Assembly (NCBI RefSeq): GCF_016097555.1 | Contig: NC_054702.1 | Location: 88,176,905 to 88,240,904, forward strand | Source of the DNA: Gigantopelta aegis | Taxonomy: Eukaryota; Mollusca; Gastropoda; Neomphalida; Peltospiridae | DNA length: 64,000 nt | Reading direction: 5' to 3' | Part shown: positions 38,301 to 64,000 of the stretch, one piece after another | How positions within the stretch are numbered: position 1 is the first letter of the stretch | Layout: each line of letters begins with the position of its first letter | The notes under the pieces: generated by a model | The model's database searches: none | Told to the model about the DNA's origin: nothing | Seen by the model: the letters and a program-made list of their open reading frames with translations, nothing else | Made by a program: the position numbers and the translations under genes

Positions 38301-39877
38301 CGATGGAATTAATATCAGAACAACAATCACAAGAATCACAGCAACTGCAAAGGCAATGGCAAAGGCACCCCAGCTAAAGAAAATACATAAAATCGAGATT
38401 AATAAAGGCACCCCAGCTAAAGAAAATACATAAAATCGAGATTAATAAAGGCACCCCAGCTAAAGAAAATACATAAAATCGAGATTAATAAAGGCACCCC
38501 AGCTAAAGAAAATACATAAAATCAAGATTAATAAAGGCACCCCAGCTAAAGAAAATATATAAAATACAGATTAACAAAGACACCCCAGCTGAAGAAAATA
38601 TATAAAATCAGGGGTAGAATTAAAAAAAATTCAGGGCAAGGCCATTTTGACTTTGGGTTTGAGGAAATGTTTGGGGCACCAAGGCCAGTGGGCAGGGCAC
38701 CAAGGGCAACATTTCTTTCAAGGGTAGGGCACCAAGGCCACTTTCTGTAAAGTTTTCACTGATGCGAGTGAGAGATGAGGTTCCATGCGCAGAACAGTCT
38801 TTATAGAGCGACTGCGCAGTTACTTCTCGGCGACCACGTGGTTCTCGGATCTGTGGCTTGTAAACAATAACAATATGGCTGCGCCCATCGAAATAGCGTG
38901 TCTGAGAGTCGGCAATAATTTCTTTGGATTTCTGTTTTTATGGACGAATACACGGCAAGTGACAAATGCTGCAAAGTTCAATTTAGTTGGTACCAGGCAT
39001 GAGAAGGGCACTAGGGCATACAAGGAAAGCAACCACGGCTACTTATGGCCGTGGACACAGTCCCAATTTATCAGGGCACCGCGTCCAGTAACAAGGGCAC
39101 CTACGGCAATAGCCGTAGTGCCGTGGGCCAAAATCGATCCCTGTAAAATACAGATTAACAAAGGCACCCCAGCTGAAAAAAATATATAAAATAGAGATTA
39201 ATAAAGGCACCCCAGCTAAAGAAAACATATAAAATAGAGATTAATAAAGGCACCCCAGCTAAAGAAAATATATAAAACAGAGATTTAAAAAAAAAAAACA
39301 GCTAAAGAAAATATATAAAATATGGATTAATAAAGACAACCCAGCTAAAGTCCAATCTTGCTTTCTTTGCTTGTTTTAACTTTATTTTTACAAACATTTC
39401 TGTGAGTATGACATACGTTTGTTTACTTTGCTCATGCAAGAGTCAAATTCATCAAAAATATTCAAATGTACGTACTGATGCGCACAAACAACACCACTGA
39501 AACAGGAACCTCACCGAAACAGGGCAACAAACGATATTATTATCTAGCCAAATAACTAGTTAACACTTTTAATTAATCGTTTAATTTACCATATGAAAAC
39601 TATTTTCATGCAAGTTTAAAGGCATAGTGTCTCTTTATATTTTGCGCTACATGGATGGGATGATACTGATAACAAAATATGAGTATTGTCACAAAAATGT
39701 TAACATTATCAACAATAGCAAATGTTTTGGTATAAGATAACCATAATCAATGTTTTCTAAACATCAAAACAAGTACCCTTGTGCAGCCACTGTTTCTCTT
39801 TTTACATCATCATTACTTGATTTTATTTCTTCACGTGACAGATTGTCAAGTTTTCTCTGTCTTAAATTAGTTGTCAT
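29355..39877 (-). CDS. APMAP: Adipocyte plasma membrane-associated protein homologue (strictosidine-synthase-like), complete
   Basis: Nine exons in transcript order: 39877-39777, 38373-38278, 37549-37434, 36164-36072, 34466-34350, 33431-33260, 32554-32420, 31424-31232 and 29561-29355. Phases agree throughout and give 409 codons plus stop, close to the 416 of human APMAP. Residues 1-34 form a polar cytosolic tail. Exon 2 encodes one hydrophobic segment (AFAIAFAVAVILVIVVLILI), so a type II single-pass membrane protein is expected. The rest is a six-bladed beta-propeller of the strictosidine synthase/arylesterase family, with IGPESI, CGRPLGMR, FLNDLDI, YVTDSSTKWDRR, FPNGVQLS, NLPGFPDNIR and the C-terminal ELD...SLHDP...LYIGS. 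Mammalian APMAP shows weak arylesterase activity; its substrate is not settled. Start codon: first ATG of the open exon-1 frame. Exon 3 has two competing acceptors, and only the upstream one keeps the frame. It faces BTBD9 head to head. Confidence 0.95.
29577..29800 (+). mobile_element. Pogo/Tc1-like nonautonomous element, right end unclear
   Basis: Left end CAGTGAGACCTCGATATTCC after TA has the look of the pogo-like elements at 35279, 36955 and 40994. The right end was not found with confidence. It begins about 15 bp upstream (in transcript sense) of the APMAP exon 9 acceptor. Confidence 0.45.
29891..30128. mobile_element. Tc1/mariner-like MITE, 238 bp
   Basis: Near-perfect inverted ends ATACTGATGGAAAGAAATA with TA at both flanks. 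Noncoding. Lies in APMAP intron 8. Confidence 0.85.
30281..30887. mobile_element. Nonautonomous inverted-repeat element, about 600 bp
   Basis: Left end TACTGTATACGCAAATATGT and right end (complement) TACCATATACGTAAATATTT are imperfect inverted repeats followed by CGCGAA-rich subterminal sequence. Probably TA-targeting. APMAP intron 8. Confidence 0.7.
30940..31040 (+). mobile_element. Diverged SINE core fragment
   Basis: GTACTGTCCTGTTTATGAGA, then GTGCATGTAACAGGTCCCTC and GCAAGTTTCCTCT, resembles the shared SINE core. Both ends are lost. Confidence 0.5.
31788..32096 (-). repeat. Inverted repeat pair, right arm (APMAP intron 7)
   Basis: Inverted copy of 27670-27960, inside the intron between APMAP exons 7 and 8. 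No terminal repeats were identified, so the element type is unknown. Confidence 0.88.
33862..34204. mobile_element. hAT-like nonautonomous element, 343 bp
   Basis: Left CAGGGCTCGAACTTAA and right (complement) CGGGGCTCGAACTTAA are inverted repeats. Subterminal TGCCGATG/GGCATCGG also pair. In APMAP intron 5. A related but diverged stretch without clear ends lies near 45186-45372. Confidence 0.8.
34657..34988 (-). mobile_element. SINE, tail type A
   Basis: Reads on the minus strand from a tRNA-like head (GGGGCGGGACGTAGCCCAGT, later GGATTGATCCCC) through the core to TCGTTAAACAAAACATTTCA. In APMAP intron 4. Target duplication not clear. Confidence 0.88.
35025..35041 (+). repeat. Poly-C tract
   Basis: About 17 C in APMAP intron 4. 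Confidence 0.85.
35279..35454. mobile_element. Pogo-like MITE, 176 bp, uninterrupted
   Basis: Left CAGTAGAATCTCGTTGGG and right (complement) TAGTTGAATCCTGTTGGC form inverted ends beside TA. A second copy at 40994-41489 carries a SINE. In APMAP intron 4. Confidence 0.85.
35764..36035 (+). mobile_element. SINE, tail type B
   Basis: Starts at box B (GGGATTGATCCCCATTGGTG), continues through CAGTGCACCACGACTTG and the core, and ends in AATGTGCTCTAGTGGTGTTG plus TTAAACAAAAAC. It stops about 35 bp before the APMAP exon 4 boundary. Confidence 0.88.
36398..36723 (-). mobile_element. SINE, tail type A, near full length
   Basis: Reads on the minus strand from GGGGCGGGACGTAGCCCAGT with box B CGATCCCCGTC, through the core, to TCGTTAAATAAAACATTTCC. 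Target duplication AGTTTGAAG at 36389-36397 and 36724-36732. In APMAP intron 3. Confidence 0.92.
36955..37114. mobile_element. Pogo/Tc1-like MITE, about 160 bp
   Basis: Left TAGTGAAACCCTTCTAAGC and right (complement) CAGTGGAATCCATCAAAAC are imperfect inverted ends inside TA-rich flanks. APMAP intron 3. Confidence 0.65.
37160..37360 (+). mobile_element. SINE, third head type, 5'-truncated
   Basis: CCGGCTCCCACCTAGAGCAG, ACTCAATGGGTAGATGTAAG and TGTGTGCCCAGGACAG match the complement of 57235-57497. It ends in TTGGATATAAGCACAGAAAT. Confidence 0.8.
38374..39351. repeat. 43-bp tandem array copying the APMAP exon 2 acceptor, split by an insertion
   Basis: CCCCAGCTAAAG blocks recur at 38411, 38454, 38497, 38540 and 38583, exactly 43 bp apart and in register with the exon 2 boundary at 38368-38379. 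The array resumes at 39167, 39210 and 39253 and decays by 39351. In APMAP sense each unit reads TATTTTCTTTAG|CTGGGGTGCCTTT, the same 3' splice site and first 13 exon bases as exon 2. Lies in APMAP intron 1. Confidence 0.95.
38609..39143. mobile_element. hAT-like element inserted in the 43-bp array, 535 bp
   Basis: Ends CAGGGGTAGAATT and (complement) CAGGGATCGATTTT; flanks share TAAAAT. The interior has GGCACCAAGG-type repeats and is richer in G+C than the flanks, with no credible gene. It interrupts a repeat unit, so it arrived after the array formed. Confidence 0.75.
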
Positions 39878-40993
39878 CTTTTAATAATGCATCAAAACAC
39901 TGTTTACAGTAACCTATCGATACATGCATGAAGAATTATTACTCTTCAAAGAGGTCTTAACCGCAATTAATTATTCTTGTAATCAACATATATGCCATAT
40001 AAATATTTTGTTACAATATCTATTTTACAACTGTTCTAAAATGATTGCATTATACTATATTCACTAATGATATACAATTTTACTGATGAAATGCCTAAAA
40101 TGATGGCGACGGTTTTAACACTGTAAGTTATATTGAAGCCACTCCACAGAACTAACTGTGGTATGAGACATCGCCGAGAAAGCTGTTAGCGGAGAAATAT
40201 TATCAAGTGTGAAAATAAACCTTTTAACATACTTCTTTTAAACTATCAACTGTAATTATTTAAAAATATACTTTAATTCTGTGTTCAACTAAGTTCTAAT
40301 TGTTCATTATCACAGATAGCGAATAGTACAATTTGTAATGTTTATGATGGAATATTTTGTTTTTGCGGATACTTTTATAAAAGGTGTTATGAGGAAAACA
40401 TGTCTTCCGCTTTGCTGGTGATTTTGGAATATTGATTTGCATGTGTTAAATTTCTTTTTATAACTTTCTCAGGTTTGACATTATTCAACAGTATTGATTC
40501 ATAGTGGATTTTTATTTTCCAGATCAATTTAATGAAGCAGTAACAAGCTTTTGTTCATTTTTAAAACTTAATTTACAGGGACCCCAGGCTGAGCCTGAGT
40601 GTAGATCGAATATTTTTATCATTATAAACTGGCTTTTAGCTATATTTTATAAATATTTTGTATTATTTGGATGTTTTTTTATATTCACTGATATTATGGA
40701 CCAAAGATAGGTCAATGGTAAAGTATTTCACCATCATACAAAATGATTCAAAATTAATTGTTTAATTTTCTTGCTTATGTAAATATGTTTCATTCATCAT
40801 TGTGTGCAATTTTTCTTCGAATTTAGTAGCATATTAAGTGGTGTTCTTACTATGCAGTTTGTTGCACTGAGTTGTCACATACAATTTGCCAATCCTACAA
40901 AAATCTAAAGAGTAACTATTTGTATTGTCTGGGAAGACGTTACATCATAAGATTCTGTGATGATGTCAACCAAAGCTTGCCAGTTTAAAGATA

Positions 40994-41489
40994 CAGTAGA
41001 ATCTTGTTGGGTCGAACTCAGAAGGGTCAAATACACTGCAACGCTCGAACCAAAAATGAAGTCCCGAGTTACACTAACATGATGGTGACCGAATGGAAGG
41101 AGCAGGAAATAGCCCAGTGATAAAGTGTTCGGTCTGGGATCGATCCCTGTCGGTGGGCCCATTGGGCTATTTCTTGTTCCAGCCAGTGCACCATGACTGG
41201 TATATCAAAGGCCATGGTATGTACTACCCTGTCTGTGGGATGGTACACATAAAAGATCCCTTGCCGTTAATCGAAAAGAGTAGCCCATGAAGTGATGACA
41301 GCGGGTTTCCTCTCTCAACCTGTGTGGTCCATAACAATGTCTGATGCCATATAACCGTAAATAAAATGTGTTGAGTGCGTCGTTAAATAAAACATTTCTT
41401 TCTTGTGACCGAATGGTTGGGTCGACGTACCTGATGGGTCGAACACCTTCTCAAGCACTGACAGGGTTCGAGCCAACATGATTCAAATG
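40994..41489. mobile_element. Pogo-like MITE interrupted by a SINE
   Basis: Second copy of the element at 35279-35454, with ends CAGTAGAATCTTGTTGGG and (complement) CATTTGAATCATGTTGGC beside TA. The SINE at 41097-41404 lies in its middle. Confidence 0.9.
41097..41404 (+). mobile_element. SINE, tail type A, nested in pogo-like MITE
   Basis: tRNA-like head with GGGATCGATCCCTGTC, core, and tail GTCGTTAAATAAAACATTTC. Perfect 12-bp target duplication GTGACCGAATGG at 41085-41096 and 41405-41416. Confidence 0.95.
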
Positions 41490-41832
41490 TATTTTGCATA
41501 AAAATTACCATTGAAGTAAAGAAATTATCAGTGTACAAAACGTAATGATGATATTATGTGTACATTACAATAAAACAATAGACCACATGAGAGTTCTGAT
41601 TATTTTCGGTTTAGCAGTAAATTCTGGTAGATGAGACATTTAATTCTACATATTTATACTTCTGTGTACACATAATCCTATTTGCCATTCATTTTGACAA
41701 TATATATATATATATATTTATTGTTTAACTTTAAGATTGTTTTGCATTTCAGTTGCTGGCTTGAGCTACATTTTTGCAATATGTAGTACTTAGGTATATC
41801 AATTGCTTCTGATGTTTGAATTTGGGTAAAAG

Positions 41833-62483
<20,651 letters not shown>

Positions 62484-62490
62484 GTAATAG

Positions 62491-63800
62491 CGTTATACAC
62501 AAATCAGCACTTGTTTTATAATGTAACACATCACTATACACCAATCAACACTTTAATGTAACACGGCACTATACACCAATCAACACTTGTTTTATAATGT
62601 AACATGGCACTATACACCAATCAACACTTGTTTTATAATGTAACACATCACTATACACCAATCAACACTTGTTTTATAATGTAACACAGCACTATACACC
62701 AATCAACACTTGTTTTATAATGTAACACGGCACTACACTCCAATCAACACTTGTTTTATAATGTAACATGGCACTATACACCAATCAACACTTGTTTTAT
62801 AACGTAACACATCACTATACACCAATCAACACTTGTTTTATAATGTAACATGGCACTATACATTAATCAACACTTGTTTTATAATGTAACACATCAGTGA
62901 GCACTATACACCAATCAACACTTGTTTTATAATGTAACACAGCACTATACACCCATGAACACTTGTTTTATAATTTAACACAGCACTATACACCAATCAA
63001 CACTTGTTTTATAATGTAATACAGCACTATATACCAATCAACACTTGTTTTATAATGTTATACAGCACTATGCACCAATCAACACTTGTTTTATAATGTA
63101 ACATGGCACTATACACCAACACTTGTTTTATAATGTAACATGGCACTATACATTAATCAACACTTGTTTTATAATGTAACATCAGTGAGTGCTGTACACC
63201 AATCAACACTTGTTTTATAATGTAACATGGCACTATACACCAATCAACACTTGTTTTATAATGTAACACAGCACTACACACCAATCAACACTTGTTTTAT
63301 AATGTAACACAACACTATACACCAATCAACACTTGTTTTATAATGTAATACAGCACTATACACCAATCAACACTTGTTTTATAATGTAATACAGCACTAT
63401 GCACCAATCAACACTTGTTTTATAATTGTATACAGCACTATGCACCAATCAACACTTGTTTTATAATGTAACACAGCACTATACACCAATCAATACTTGT
63501 TTTATAATGTAACACAGCACTATACACCAATCAACACTTGTTTTATAATGTTATATAGCACTATGCACCAATCAACACTTGTTTTATAATGTAACACAGC
63601 ACTATACACCAAGCAATATTTGTATAATGTTATACAGCACTATGCACCAATCAACACTTGTTTTATAATGTAACACAGCACTATGCACCAATCAATACTT
63701 GTTTTATAATGTAACACAGCACTATACACCAATCAATACTTGTTTTATAATGTAACAGCACTATGCACCAATCAACACTTGTTTTATAATGTAACAGCAG
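62491..63800. repeat. Satellite, about 41-bp unit, roughly 31 copies
   Basis: The unit contains CCAATCAACACTTGTTTTAT, AATGTAACACAGCACTATA. Copies vary at a few sites (CAGCAC, CGGCAC, CATCAC, TGGCAC). The first copy starts about eight bases after the donor of BTBD9 exon 10 and the array ends near 63800. Copy number is estimated from length. Confidence 0.96.
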
Positions 63801-64000
63801 TATCAGAAAGTTGTAGTTATTTTTTTATTTTTTTTGCATTCGTAAACAAACATGTAAAAATTAAGTTCTGTAGTTTTTGGTCATCTAAATTTTTTTTTGA
63901 AAATATTAGTAATATATGTAAGTTATTTATTTTTGTGATATTATTTTGATCTCATTCATAACGAACATTTAAAAAATAGTGTAGTGTTTTGTGATCTAAA
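63801..64000 (+). other. BTBD9 intron 10, remaining part
   Basis: AT-rich sequence to the window edge. No exon seen; the last BTBD9 coding exon(s) are expected downstream. Confidence 0.7.

Larger units (their letters stand above)
39878..41832. promoter_or_regulatory. APMAP-BTBD9 head-to-head intergenic region
   Basis: About 1.96 kb separate the two divergent start codons. Either gene's promoter and 5' UTR must begin here, but I see no CpG-rich core or sure TATA box. Contents: unremarkable AT-rich DNA to 40990, the pogo-like element with its SINE, then a short (TA)n at 41700-41717. An acceptor-like TTTTGCATTTCAG at 41742-41754 suggests that BTBD9 has an upstream noncoding exon spliced to about 41755. 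Confidence 0.45.

Noticed and set aside
62491-63800. CRISPR-like array of regular repeats
   Set aside because: The units are contiguous with no unique spacers and lie in an intron of an animal gene; it is a satellite.

Overview
The window is animal nuclear DNA: AT-rich, with long introns full of repeats, GT-AG splice sites and exons matching conserved metazoan genes. The many tRNA-derived SINEs and short inverted-repeat elements, together with the protein similarities, suggest a mollusc, probably a marine gastropod. That is an inference from general appearance; no species can be named from the sequence alone.

Layout. (1) 440-13747, + strand: the last eight coding exons of an MRCK/Genghis Khan kinase gene (CDC42BPA/B family), covering the end of the CNH domain, the CRIB motif and a serine-rich tail. 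A roughly 6.8 kb 3' UTR follows, to about 20510. (2) 20.5-29.3 kb: gene-poor DNA with a broken integrase-bearing fossil, a (CT)n tract, a Tc1 transposase relic, SINE pieces and repeat duplications. (3) 29355-39877, - strand: a complete nine-exon APMAP gene (adipocyte plasma membrane-associated protein, strictosidine-synthase-like), 409 codons. (4) 39.9-41.8 kb: a head-to-head intergenic region. (5) 41833-62483, + strand: ten coding exons of BTBD9 (BTB, BACK and two discoidin-like domains), about 548 codons; only a short C-terminal end lies beyond the window. Its first intron is 9.7 kb and holds several inverted-repeat elements and an apparently intact Tc1-like DD34E transposon. (6) 62.5-63.8 kb: a satellite of about 41 bp units starting beside a BTBD9 splice donor.

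The three host genes do not form a pathway. MRCK acts on actomyosin downstream of CDC42, APMAP is a single-pass membrane beta-propeller protein, and BTBD9 is a BTB adaptor. I found no operon-like, CRISPR-like or clearly new molecular system. The most unusual structures concern genome evolution: a decayed tandem copy of an MRCK exon; a 43-bp array that copies the splice acceptor of APMAP exon 2; a GC-AG intron; occupied and empty site copies of a hAT-like element; a SINE nested in a pogo-like element; and two copies of an 810-bp repeat core that end differently. All exon borders were worked out by hand from splice sites and reading phase.
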